Assembly: GCA_949289625.1 (NCBI GenBank)
Contig: CASEPH010000384.1
Location: 1 to 17,819, forward strand
Source of the DNA: an uncultured Clostridia bacterium
GTDB taxonomy: Bacteria > Bacillota_A > Clostridia > Oscillospirales > Oscillospiraceae
DNA: 17,819 nucleotides
Reading direction: 5' to 3'
Below are positions 5,567 through 12,843 of the stretch, one piece after another; within the stretch, counting starts at the first letter, position 1, and the number at the start of each line of letters is the position of its first letter. Below the pieces are notes generated by a model. That model was not told the DNA's origin. It was given only the letters and a program-made list of their open reading frames with translations, and did not search any database. Both the position numbers and the translations under genes were made by a program.

Positions 5567-7189
5567 ATGTCCATGTATCAGGCCCTTTATCGAAAATACC
5601 GTCCCCAGACCTTTGACGATGTGGTGGGACAGAACGCAGTGACCCAAACCCTCAAGAATCAGCTCATTACCGGAAAGTTGAGCCATGCCTATCTCTTCAC
5701 CGGGTCCCGGGGAACCGGTAAGACCACCTGCGCCAAAATTCTGGCCAAAGCGGTCAACTGCCTGGATCCTGTGGACGGCAATCCTTGCGGTGTATGTGCC
5801 GCCTGCCGTGGGATCGACAGCGGCAGCGTGCTGGATGTTCAGGAGATCGACGCTGCCTCCAACAACGGTGTGGACAATGTGCGGTCCATCCGGGACGACG
5901 CCATATATCCTCCGGTGGAGGTCAAAAAGCGGGTGTACATCATCGACGAGGTACACATGTTGTCCATGTCGGCCTTCAATGCGCTTTTAAAGACCATTGA
6001 GGAACCGCCGGAGCATTTGATGTTTATTTTAGCTACCACAGAGCTCAATAAGGTTCCTGCCACGATTCTGTCCAGATGCCAGCGGTTTGCCTTCCGGCGT
6101 CCTACGGCGGAGGACATTACCGGCAGAATCAACTATGTGGCCTATCAAGAGGGAATTGATATTACCGCAGAAGCGGCGGAACTGTTGGGACGTTTGGCAG
6201 ATGGTGCCTTCCGTGACGGCCTGAGTCTGCTGGATCAGTGCGCCAGCGCTTCCGTAGGGACGCTGACGGTGGAAGGCGTATATGCCACCCTGGGATTGGC
6301 CGGCCAGCAGCAGACCGTGGAACTGATGGAAGCCATTGCCCGGCAGGATACCACTCGGGCACTGCAGCTGTTTTCTGAACTCTATGGCGCAGGCAAAGAT
6401 GCGGCGGCGCTGCTGGGAGCGCTTTCTACCCTGGCTCGGGATCTTTTGATCGTCAAGACTGCGCCCCAAAGCGGCATCGGCATGATCTCCAGTATCTGTA
6501 CCGGCCAGGAAATTATGGCCTTGGCCCCCAAATTCACCCCGGAAGAACTGATTCGCATGGTGGATCTTTTGCAGGAAACCACCGGTGGATTTAAAACCAG
6601 TGTCAATCCCAGGATGGATGGGGAGCTGTGCCTGATCCATCTGTGCCAGCCCAGCCTGAGCCTGGATGTGCGGGACCTGGCCGCCAGAATCAGCCGGATC
6701 GAAGGATCTCTGGCGGATCGGATTACCCTGATGGAACAGCGGCTGGCATCGGGAAATTATGTGCCGGCCCAACCCCAACCGGAGCAGCAGGAAGAAGGAC
6801 CTCCACCCTGGGAGGATGGGGATATTCCTCCGGAGAACCAGGAGTCGGTACAGCCGGAGACGGCAAAACCGGTGGAGGATGGCAGCTGGGATCAGATTCG
6901 GCAGCGGTTGCTGCCGGAGGTGGAGCCGTTGGTGCGGCCTTTCCTCAGCCAGGTGTCTGCCAGCGTCCAGGGAAATGAGCTGGTGCTTTCTCCTATGAAC
7001 AACTATATTCGCGGGATGCTGAATCGGCCCCAGCTCCTGGATCAAATCCGGGACAAGGCCTCTGTGGTGCTGGGACGGCCTGTGGGAGTGAGACTGGGCG
7101 AACCCGGTGGCTTAGGCAGTGGCCAAGACCGGCTGCGGCAGCTGGCACAGCAGTTTGGCTCCATGGATAATGTGACAATCAAATCGTAA
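5567..7189 (+). CDS. dnaX: DNA polymerase III subunit gamma/tau
   Basis: Clamp-loader ATPase that opens and loads the beta sliding clamp and organises the replisome. The 540-residue protein shows the AAA+ signatures: GSRGTGKT (Walker A, 46-53), the zinc module Cys65, Cys74, Cys77, Cys80, DEVHML (Walker B, 127-132) and the SRC arginine-finger motif (169-171). Domain III follows to about residue 400, then an acidic Pro/Gln-rich linker (about 405-445, QPQPEQQEEGPPPWEDGD) and a short C-terminal tau-like domain. The frame is open upstream to a GTG at 5516, but that lies inside the SRP RNA; GAGGAGG at 5555-5561 sets the ATG at 5567. No A-rich slippery site of the E. coli dnaX kind was seen, so a separate gamma form is not expected by that route. 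It heads dnaX-ybaB-recR. Confidence 0.98.
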   Translation: MSMYQALYRKYRPQTFDDVVGQNAVTQTLKNQLITGKLSHAYLFTGSRGTGKTTCAKILAKAVNCLDPVDGNPCGVCAACRGIDSGSVLDVQEIDAASNNGVDNVRSIRDDAIYPPVEVKKRVYIIDEVHMLSMSAFNALLKTIEEPPEHLMFILATTELNKVPATILSRCQRFAFRRPTAEDITGRINYVAYQEGIDITAEAAELLGRLADGAFRDGLSLLDQCASASVGTLTVEGVYATLGLAGQQQTVELMEAIARQDTTRALQLFSELYGAGKDAAALLGALSTLARDLLIVKTAPQSGIGMISSICTGQEIMALAPKFTPEELIRMVDLLQETTGGFKTSVNPRMDGELCLIHLCQPSLSLDVRDLAARISRIEGSLADRITLMEQRLASGNYVPAQPQPEQQEEGPPPWEDGDIPPENQESVQPETAKPVEDGSWDQIRQRLLPEVEPLVRPFLSQVSASVQGNELVLSPMNNYIRGMLNRPQLLDQIRDKASVVLGRPVGVRLGEPGGLGSGQDRLRQLAQQFGSMDNVTIKS

Positions 7190-7229
7190 TTTGTAAATCG
7201 GCGATGGCCGGGAAAGTGAGGATATCATT

Positions 7230-7583
7230 ATGGCAAAGGGATTTCGCGGCGGTAGCCCTCTGGGCGGCAATATGAACAATATGATGAAGCAGGCCCAGCG
7301 GATGCAGCAGCAGATGCTGCAGATGCAGCAGGAGCTGGAAGAAAAAGAATATGAAGCTACCGCTGGCGGCGGCGTTGTCAAGGCGGTGATCTCCGGCAAG
7401 AAGCAGCTTAAATCCGTGGAGATTGATCCCGAGGCGGTGGACCCGGAGGACGTGGAGATGCTGCAGGACCTGGTGGTGGCTGCGGTCAACGAAGCCCTGA
7501 GAAAGGCCGAGGAGGATATGGCTGCCTCTATGAATAAGTTTACCGGTGGCATCAACCTGGGCGGATTGGGTGGCCTGCTGTAA
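7230..7583 (+). CDS. ybaB: YbaB/EbfC family nucleoid-associated protein
   Basis: A 117-residue protein of the YbaB/EbfC/YaaK family, small dimeric DNA-binding proteins with a tweezer-like shape. A Gly-rich N-terminus is followed by a Met/Gln-rich coiled-coil helix ([20 protein letters not shown], about residues 17-36), then the beta core with the family motif [20 protein letters not shown] (43-62), helix [20 protein letters not shown], and a Gly-rich tail. It stands between dnaX and recR as in most bacteria, 40 bp after dnaX, and is thought to act in nucleoid organisation or together with RecR; its exact role is unsettled. The ribosome site is GTGAGG, 8 bases before the ATG. Confidence 0.96.
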   Translation: MAKGFRGGSPLGGNMNNMMKQAQRMQQQMLQMQQELEEKEYEATAGGGVVKAVISGKKQLKSVEIDPEAVDPEDVEMLQDLVVAAVNEALRKAEEDMAASMNKFTGGINLGGLGGLL

Positions 7584-7584
7584 G

Positions 7585-8187
7585 ATGCGCAGCTATCCGG
7601 TGAGTTTGGAGCGGCTTGGGGAACAGTTTGCCAAGCTGCCCGGAATTGGAACAAAAACGGCCCGGCGTCTGGCCTTTTTTGTATTGGGTATGAGCGATGC
7701 GGATGCCAATGCCTTTGCACAGGCCATCTTGGAGGCTCGGAAAACCGTCCATACCTGCCCGGTGTGCCAGAACCTGACGGACCAGGAGGTCTGCCCCATC
7801 TGCTCCGATGAGACCCGAGACAGGCGCGTAATCTGCGTGGTGGCGGATCCCAAGGACGTGGTGGCCATGGAAAAGGCCAGAGAGTACCGGGGGAGCTATC
7901 ATGTGCTGCACGGCGTAATTTCCCCGCTGGGCAACGTGGGCCCGGAGGATCTGAAGATTCGGGAACTGCTGCAGCGGGTGGCGGATGAGGATGTGCGGGA
8001 GGTCATTATGGCCACCAATCCCGATACGGAGGGAGAGGCCACGGCCATGTATCTGAGCCGCCTGCTCAAGCCCTTCGGCGTCAAAGTTACCCGTCTGGCC
8101 TATGGCATCCCGGTGGGTGGACAGCTGGAGTATGCGGACGAGGTGACGCTGACCCGGGCCTTGGAGGGCCGCATTCCAATGGAATAA
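7585..8187 (+). CDS. recR: Recombination mediator protein RecR
   Basis: RecFOR pathway protein that helps load RecA onto gapped DNA. The 200-residue length is exactly typical. It shows the helix-hairpin-helix LPGIGTKTA (18-26), the four-cysteine zinc finger CPVC (58-61) and CPIC (70-73), the Toprim domain ([10 protein letters not shown] at 83-92, [15 protein letters not shown] at 143-157), and the C-terminal [14 protein letters not shown]alker-B-like motif (172-185). The ATG at 7585 is chosen because it aligns with the [11 protein letters not shown] start of the family; it comes one base after the ybaB stop and lacks a good ribosome site of its own, so it is probably translated by coupling to ybaB. 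Transcription then meets a 12-bp hairpin. Confidence 0.98.
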   Translation: MRSYPVSLERLGEQFAKLPGIGTKTARRLAFFVLGMSDADANAFAQAILEARKTVHTCPVCQNLTDQEVCPICSDETRDRRVICVVADPKDVVAMEKAREYRGSYHVLHGVISPLGNVGPEDLKIRELLQRVADEDVREVIMATNPDTEGEATAMYLSRLLKPFGVKVTRLAYGIPVGGQLEYADEVTLTRALEGRIPME

Positions 8188-8195
8188 AAGATTTG

Positions 8196-8222
8196 GCCGG
8201 ACAGGATTTCATCCTGTCCGGC
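8196..8222. terminator. Terminator hairpin between recR and copA
   Basis: GCCGGACAGGAT and its exact complement enclose a TTC loop: a 12-bp perfect stem. The plus-strand tail is TTCCGTTGTTATT; the minus-strand tail is CAAATCTTTTATT. Either direction is plausible, serving both converging operons. Confidence 0.82.
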
Positions 8223-8230
8223 TTCCGTTG

Positions 8231-8434
8231 TTATTCGATTCCAGTAACCTCGTAGCCAGCGTCCTGGACGGCGGCGGTCAGGGCGCCTTTGTCGGCAGAA
8301 CCGGTAACCACAGCTTGTTTTTCCTCCAAAGAAACCTCCACAGTTTCCACGCCGGGGACGCCGGTAAGCGCTTTGTTGACATGGGCCACGCAGTGCTGGC
8401 ACATCATACCTTCGATTTTGATGACAGTTTTCAT
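8231..8434 (-). other. CopZ-like HMA domain inside copA, with its own ribosome site and ATG
   Basis: In the copA frame, codon 777 is an ATG preceded by GAGAAAGGAA, with AAAGGA at 8449-8444 on the minus strand, nine bases from the ATG. Initiation here would give a 67-residue protein with GMMCQHC near its start, the size and shape of a stand-alone CopZ copper chaperone. The sequence shows both the in-frame fusion and the start signals; that the free form is made is inference. Confidence 0.45.
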
Positions 8435-10762
8435 TGCAGATATTCCTTTCTCCGGCGGTGCCGGTATTGTAATTTGTGGAGCAGAAGGGGAGACCTGGGC
8501 CTGGACACGGGCGATTTTTGGTGTCCAGAATCGCAGCCGCAGGGCATTGGTGACCACGCAGACAGAACTGAGACTCATAGCCGCTGCACCCAGCATGGGA
8601 CTGAGCTTTAACCCGAAGGCTGGATATAAGGCACCGGCGGCAATGGGAATCCCAAGGGAATTGTAGAAAAAGGCCCAAAACAGGTTCATGCGAATATTCC
8701 GCATGACGGCCCGGCTCAGCTCCACTGCGGCAGCTGCATCCATCAGGCTGGAGCGCATGAGAACGATGTCGCTGGATTCCATGGCGATGTCTGTGCCTGC
8801 GCCGATGGCGATGCCCACGTCAGCCCGGGTCAGAGCGGGGGAGTCATTGATGCCATCGCCGATCATGGCTACCTTGTGGCCCTGTTCCTGGAGTTCTCGG
8901 ACAATGCGCTCCTTGTCCTGGGGCAGTACCTGGGATTCCACCTGGGAGATCCCTACGGATTCTGCCAGAGCCTGAGCGGTAGTACAATTGTCCCCGGTGA
9001 CCATGACGGGGGTGATTCCCAACTGCTTGAACGCATCTACGGCGGCCTTGGAGTCTGATTTTGCCACGTCCATGGCTGCGGCGGCGCCCAGAAAAACACC
9101 GTCTCTGGCAAAATACAGCACCGTTTTTCCCTGCTGGGCCAGATGGGAAAAAGCGGATTCCTCCAGAACAACGTTGTTTTCCCGCAAAAATTCCGCATTG
9201 CCGCCCAGGCAAATGGCACCGTTGATCTCTGCTCGGATACCGCGACCCGGAATGGAGACGAAATCCTTTGCAGGCTGCAAGGGGAGCTCCCAATCCTTTG
9301 CCAGAGAGCAGACTGCCTCCGCCAGCGGATGCTCCGAGGGCTGCTCCAGCTCGTAGGCAACGGTGAGCAGTTCTGTTTCGCTGATGCCCTGGGGCAGAAG
9401 GTCTGTCAGAACCGGCTTTCCAGTGGTCAGGGTTCCAGTCTTGTCCAAAATTACGGTGTCCACGTTGTGGAGTGTTTCCAGGGCTTCGGCGGATTTTACC
9501 AAAATCCCCAGCTTGGCGCCCCGACCGGTGCCCACCATAATGGCCACCGGTGTGGCCAGACCCAGAGCACAGGGGCAGGAGATCACCAGTACCGCAATGG
9601 CGGTGGAGAGGCAGAACTCAAAATTCTGTCCCGCAATGGCCCAAATCACTGCGGCGATCAGGGCGATGGACATGACCACCGGCACAAACACACCAGCGAT
9701 TTTATCCGCCAGCCGGGCAATGGGGGCCTTGCTGCCGCCTGCCTCCTCCACCAGATGGATGATTTGACTGAGGGTGGTATCCTCTCCCACCCGATCTGCC
9801 CGGAACTTCAGGAAGCCGCCGCCATTGACGGTGGCAGCAGCCACTCGATCCCCCGGGCCCACGGCCACGGGAATACTCTCTCCTGTGAGTGCAGATTGGT
9901 CAATAGAACTGGAGCCCTCTAAGACAATGCCATCCACAGGAACTCGATCACCGGGCCGCAGGATCACCACGTCGCCTACCACCACATCTTTGGCGGGAAT
10001 CTCTGATTCCTGCCCGTTTCGGAGAACCGTAGCGGTTTCTGGGGACAGGGCCATGAGCTGCCGAATGGCTTCGCCGGTTTTTCCCTTGGAACGGGCTTCC
10101 AGGTACTTACCCAGGGTGATGAGCGTCAGGATCATGACAGCGGATTCAAAGTAAAGATCATGGGCATACTGCTGGACCAGGGCCATATCGTTGTGGCCCA
10201 GCCCCCAGGCCATCCGATAGATGGCAAATACCCCGTAGGCAAATGCGGCGCCGGAGCCTACGGCAATCAGGGAATCCATGTTGGGACTGCGGTGCCACAG
10301 GGTTTGAAATCCTTTTTGGAAAAAGGCGTGTCCAATCAGCATGACAATGATGGTAAGGAACATCTGGGTCAGGGCCAGATTCAGCGCATTTTCCGTGCCG
10401 GAGAAGAAGGGAAGCTGGGGCAGTCCCACCATATGCCCCATGGTCAGGTACATGAGGGGGATCAGCACGATCAGAGAGCTGATGAGCCGCTTTTTCAGGC
10501 CCTTTTCATCGGTGACGATGGGATCGTGGACGGTGGCTGCTTTGGAAGAAGCACCGCCGGAACGATCCGGCAAAGATGCGCCATAGCCCGCCTGCTCCAC
10601 CGCCTGGATCACGGTTTCCGGCAACGCGCAGCCCTCCACCTGCATACTGCCGGTGAGCAGGTTTACAGCCACGGAATCCACGCCCTCCACAGCAGCTACC
10701 GCCTTTTCTACTCTGGCAGAGCAGGCGGCACAGGTCATGCCGGTGACGGTATATTGTTCCAT
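8231..10762 (-). CDS. copA: Copper-exporting P1B-type ATPase with N- and C-terminal HMA domains
   Basis: Cu(I) export pump of the cytoplasmic membrane, 843 residues. The N-terminal metal-binding domain carries GMTCAAC (8-14). Then follow membrane segments from about residue 92, the actuator TGES (293-296), the ion-site motif CPC (396-398), the phosphorylated Asp440 in DKTGT, the P1B hallmark SEHPL (476-480), GDGIND (635-640), and the last two helices with N..YN and M.LSS motifs that define Cu(I) specificity. After a Pro/Ala linker (about 750-776) a second complete HMA domain begins at Met777 with GMMCQHC (785-791). A C-terminal CopZ-like domain is unusual compared with the textbook layout. 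AAGGAGG precedes the ATG. The gene starts 14 bp after csoR and should be induced by copper. Confidence 0.97.
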   Translation of the reverse strand: MEQYTVTGMTCAACSARVEKAVAAVEGVDSVAVNLLTGSMQVEGCALPETVIQAVEQAGYGASLPDRSGGASSKAATVHDPIVTDEKGLKKRLISSLIVLIPLMYLTMGHMVGLPQLPFFSGTENALNLALTQMFLTIIVMLIGHAFFQKGFQTLWHRSPNMDSLIAVGSGAAFAYGVFAIYRMAWGLGHNDMALVQQYAHDLYFESAVMILTLITLGKYLEARSKGKTGEAIRQLMALSPETATVLRNGQESEIPAKDVVVGDVVILRPGDRVPVDGIVLEGSSSIDQSALTGESIPVAVGPGDRVAAATVNGGGFLKFRADRVGEDTTLSQIIHLVEEAGGSKAPIARLADKIAGVFVPVVMSIALIAAVIWAIAGQNFEFCLSTAIAVLVISCPCALGLATPVAIMVGTGRGAKLGILVKSAEALETLHNVDTVILDKTGTLTTGKPVLTDLLPQGISETELLTVAYELEQPSEHPLAEAVCSLAKDWELPLQPAKDFVSIPGRGIRAEINGAICLGGNAEFLRENNVVLEESAFSHLAQQGKTVLYFARDGVFLGAAAAMDVAKSDSKAAVDAFKQLGITPVMVTGDNCTTAQALAESVGISQVESQVLPQDKERIVRELQEQGHKVAMIGDGINDSPALTRADVGIAIGAGTDIAMESSDIVLMRSSLMDAAAAVELSRAVMRNIRMNLFWAFFYNSLGIPIAAGALYPAFGLKLSPMLGAAAMSLSSVCVVTNALRLRFWTPKIARVQAQVSPSAPQITIPAPPEKGISAMKTVIKIEGMMCQHCVAHVNKALTGVPGVETVEVSLEEKQAVVTGSADKGALTAAVQDAGYEVTGIE

Positions 10763-10776
10763 AAAGCGCCTCCTTG

Positions 10777-11043
10777 CTATTTATCGAGAATCTTGGAGAG
10801 AATCCCAATGACCTCGTCGATTTTTTCACTTCCGTGGCCCTGTTCCGCCGCCTCCAGGACGCAGTGGTTCATGTGCTGCTTCAAGATCAGCAGGTTGGCC
10901 CGCTTCAAAATGGCAGAGGCCGCAAAAATCTGATTGGAGATATCGATGCAGTACCGGCCGTCCTCGATCATATGGATGATGCCGTCGATCTGGCCCCGGA
11001 CGGTTTTCAGTGCTTGCATGGCCTGTTTTTTCTCTTCATTCAT
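10777..11043 (-). CDS. csoR: Copper-sensing transcriptional repressor CsoR
   Basis: An 88-residue all-helical repressor of the CsoR/RcnR/FrmR family that releases DNA on binding Cu(I). The Cu(I) fingerprint is intact: Cys32, His57 and Cys61 with the right 25- and 4-residue spacing, plus Tyr31 in the second shell; RGQIDGI (16-22) is the family motif. A GTG at 11055 would add four residues, but AAGGATGTGAT (11061-11051), which pairs widely with the 16S 3' end, sits 7 bases before the ATG at 11043 and overlaps the GTG, so the ATG is chosen. It is followed 14 bp later by copA, which it should control, together with itself, through the operator at 11087-11122. Confidence 0.95.
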   Translation of the reverse strand: MNEEKKQAMQALKTVRGQIDGIIHMIEDGRYCIDISNQIFAASAILKRANLLILKQHMNHCVLEAAEQGHGSEKIDEVIGILSKILDK

Positions 11044-11086
11044 CAAAATAATCACATCCTTTTTGTGTGAGTCAACAGTAAGTTAA

Positions 11087-11122
11087 TTCCTAGACACCCC
11101 ACCCCTGGGGGGTGTCTAGGAA
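11087..11122. promoter_or_regulatory. CsoR operator
   Basis: Perfect 14-base inverted repeat TTCCTAGACACCCC (11087-11100) and GGGGTGTCTAGGAA (11109-11122) with an 8-base centre that itself makes CCCCTGGGG. C-tract/G-tract palindromes are the known CsoR recognition form. It begins immediately after the csoR -10 box and covers the expected transcription start. Confidence 0.82.
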
Positions 11123-11123
11123 A

Positions 11124-11152
11124 AGGATAGCACAGTGCGTCGATTTTGTCAA
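11124..11152 (-). promoter_or_regulatory. csoR-copA promoter
   Basis: On the minus strand TTGACA (11152-11147), 17 bases, then TATCCT (11129-11124) preceded by TGC. The consensus -35 and extended -10 make this a strong promoter; the CsoR palindrome abuts the -10, fitting repression of initiation. Confidence 0.85.
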
Positions 11153-11209
11153 GCCCACCCCCATGAATTCGGGCACGGGGGAAAAGTGATGTGCCGAACA
11201 AGGTTGGCC

Positions 11210-11238
11210 TTGCAGCATACCGCCTTAGCGGGTATAAT
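11210..11238 (+). promoter_or_regulatory. Promoter of the methyltransferase-CPBP operon
   Basis: Perfect TATAAT at 11233-11238; the -35 at 17-base spacing is TTGCAG, with only the first three bases matching. It lies 35 bases before the methyltransferase ATG. Confidence 0.6.
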
Positions 11239-11272
11239 AGAACAGATCTATAACGGGCGTGGAGGTGCAGAG

Positions 11273-11917
11273 ATGGGCTGGGATTGGAACGACGAAAAGA
11301 CCCGAAGATGGCTGGAGCCGGCAGCAGGGATGGAACAGCTGCGGCAGCGGTGGCAGGCTTTGGGCTTTCGGACACTGTTGGATCGAGGCTGTGGGCCGGG
11401 ACGGCATGCCGTCTACTTTGCCCGAGGGGGCTTCCAGGTCACGGGTATGGACTTTGAACCCTCAGCCCTCCGCTATCTGGAGTGCTGGGCATCCCGAGAG
11501 GGACTGCCGATCCAAACGGTTTTGGGAGATATGATGGCCATGCCTTTTCTGGAGAATACCTTTGACTGCATTGTGGACTACAATGTGAGCTATCATACGG
11601 ATACGGCCGGGTATTTTCGGGCGGTGGAGGAGCTGCGTAGGGTGCTTCGACCAGGTGGAGAGGCGTTTCTGACCCTGAAAAGTCAAAAGGATCCGGCTTT
11701 CCTGACAGCGGAGCCGGAAGCCCATCTGGACCGGTTTACCCTGTGCCGGCAGGGGCAGACGCCCCATTTCTATGCAAGATCGGAGGATTTTTCAGAGATT
11801 TTTTCCGGGTTTTCTCTGGTGGAACCGCCCAAGGAAGTGCGGGCACCGGGGATCGATAATCCAGCGGAAAGCGTACACTACCACCTATTATTGCGAAAGG
11901 AGGAGACCACAGCATGA
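11273..11917 (+). CDS. Class I SAM-dependent methyltransferase
   Basis: A 214-residue Methyltransf_11/25-type enzyme. Motif I, LLDRGCGPGRHA (35-46), binds S-adenosylmethionine; note Arg38 in place of the usual Val or Leu after the Asp. Asp60 after strand 2 should bind the ribose hydroxyls, GDMMAMPF (85-92) is motif III, and LRPGGEAFLTL (125-135) the usual strand-5 region. The overall look is that of TehB-like small-molecule methylases; the substrate is unknown. The ATG at 11273 has GGAGGTG five bases before it; the frame is open upstream to 11135 but that start would precede the promoter. Its TGA overlaps the next ATG by ATGA, so the two genes are translationally coupled. Confidence 0.88.
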   Translation: MGWDWNDEKTRRWLEPAAGMEQLRQRWQALGFRTLLDRGCGPGRHAVYFARGGFQVTGMDFEPSALRYLECWASREGLPIQTVLGDMMAMPFLENTFDCIVDYNVSYHTDTAGYFRAVEELRRVLRPGGEAFLTLKSQKDPAFLTAEPEAHLDRFTLCRQGQTPHFYARSEDFSEIFSGFSLVEPPKEVRAPGIDNPAESVHYHLLLRKEETTA

Positions 11918-12807
11918 CAGAGCTGCGGAGAAAATACCCGGTGCTGACCAGTGTGGTGCTGGTAGTTTTATTCGTGGCGGCATCTGTATTGGGATCGGTG
12001 CCGCTGCTTCTGTGGGACGGTTTTTGGCGCATGGGGGAATATTTGCCCCAGCTGCTGGTGGAGCTGTTCATTATTTTGGTGATGCTTCTTGTGGCATTGC
12101 TGCTGAAAATGGGATACCTGTTCCGGCCCAGTGGGAAACCAGCAGCGGAGAAAATCGTGCCCACGCTGCCCATTGTATTCCTTTATACCTTTGCCATGCT
12201 GGAGACAGTGATCCTCTACAGCGAGGAAACGTTGCAGCCGCCGGTGCGGATTCTGTGGTTTCTGCTCTGCATGCTGGCGATTGGAGTTGCGGAGGAACTG
12301 ACCTTCCGGGGACTCATCACCCGGATGATCTATGAGAAATACGGCTATCATCCCTTGGGCGTATGGCTTAGCGTGATCTCCTCCAGTCTGCTCTTTGGAA
12401 CGGTACACATCATCAATGCAGTGGGAGGCGTCACGGAGCTGACAGGGGTATTGGTCCAAATGGTGGGAGCCTCAGCGCTGGGAATGTGCCTGGCGGCCAT
12501 CTATCTCCGCACTAGAAGCCTCTGGACGGTAGCACTGCTTCACGGTTATATGGATGTATGCGCGCTGTTGACTTCGGGGATCTATACGGGCAACACCATG
12601 CAGGATCTGGTGGGAGGCTATTCCACGGCAAACCTGGTTTCCGCTCTGATGTATACGGCGTTGGCGGTATTTCTGCTACGGCCCAGCCAGATGCGAAAGA
12701 TCACGGATATGGACGCCAAGCCGCCCCAAAATCAGATCCTTGGGCTGATGGCAGCTGTCTTTTTGATGGCCGGATTGTTTTCCGCGGTGGCTGTTATTAC
12801 GATATAA
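11914..12807 (+). CDS. CPBP family intramembrane metalloprotease
   Basis: A 297-residue membrane protein with about eight hydrophobic segments. The CPBP (CAAX protease / bacteriocin-processing, formerly Abi) motifs are all present: EELTFRG (127-133, glutamates 127 and 128 and Arg132), FGTVH (161-165) and HGYMD (210-214). These residues form the active site inside the membrane in Rce1-like proteases. In Firmicutes such proteins serve in bacteriocin self-immunity or prenyl-type processing, but most have no known substrate. AAAGGAGGAG precedes the ATG by about 8 bases, and the start overlaps the methyltransferase stop. The operon ends at a hairpin just after the stop codon. Confidence 0.9.
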   Translation: MTELRRKYPVLTSVVLVVLFVAASVLGSVPLLLWDGFWRMGEYLPQLLVELFIILVMLLVALLLKMGYLFRPSGKPAAEKIVPTLPIVFLYTFAMLETVILYSEETLQPPVRILWFLLCMLAIGVAEELTFRGLITRMIYEKYGYHPLGVWLSVISSSLLFGTVHIINAVGGVTELTGVLVQMVGASALGMCLAAIYLRTRSLWTVALLHGYMDVCALLTSGIYTGNTMQDLVGGYSTANLVSALMYTALAVFLLRPSQMRKITDMDAKPPQNQILGLMAAVFLMAGLFSAVAVITI

Positions 12808-12813
12808 AAATAG

Positions 12814-12836
12814 GGGCGCATCCTGTGGATGCGCCC
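12814..12836. terminator. Terminator between CPBP and cytidylate-kinase-like genes
   Basis: GGGCGCATCC, TGT loop, GGATGCGCCC: a 10-bp perfect stem. The minus-strand tail CTATTTTTATA is a good U-tract for the leftward gene; the plus-strand tail TGCTTGTTTATG is weaker. Confidence 0.85.
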
Positions 12837-12843
12837 TGCTTGT

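Noticed and set aside
5192..5642. Small ORFs of about 90-100 codons inside the 5190-5640 region, both strands
   Set aside because: They lie on the SRP RNA and its promoter; the RNA structure explains the sequence.
6591..6605. TTTAAAA in dnaX as a possible frameshift site
   Set aside because: It does not fit the A-AAA-AAG type, is not followed by an evident stem, and lies in domain III rather than after it.
6029..7045. A 338-codon minus-strand frame opposite dnaX
   Set aside because: dnaX is certain; the reverse frame has no family features and no ribosome site.
7546..7584. recR starting at 7546 inside ybaB
   Set aside because: The first 13 residues would be translated out of the ybaB frame and do not match RecR; family alignment starts at [11 protein letters not shown].
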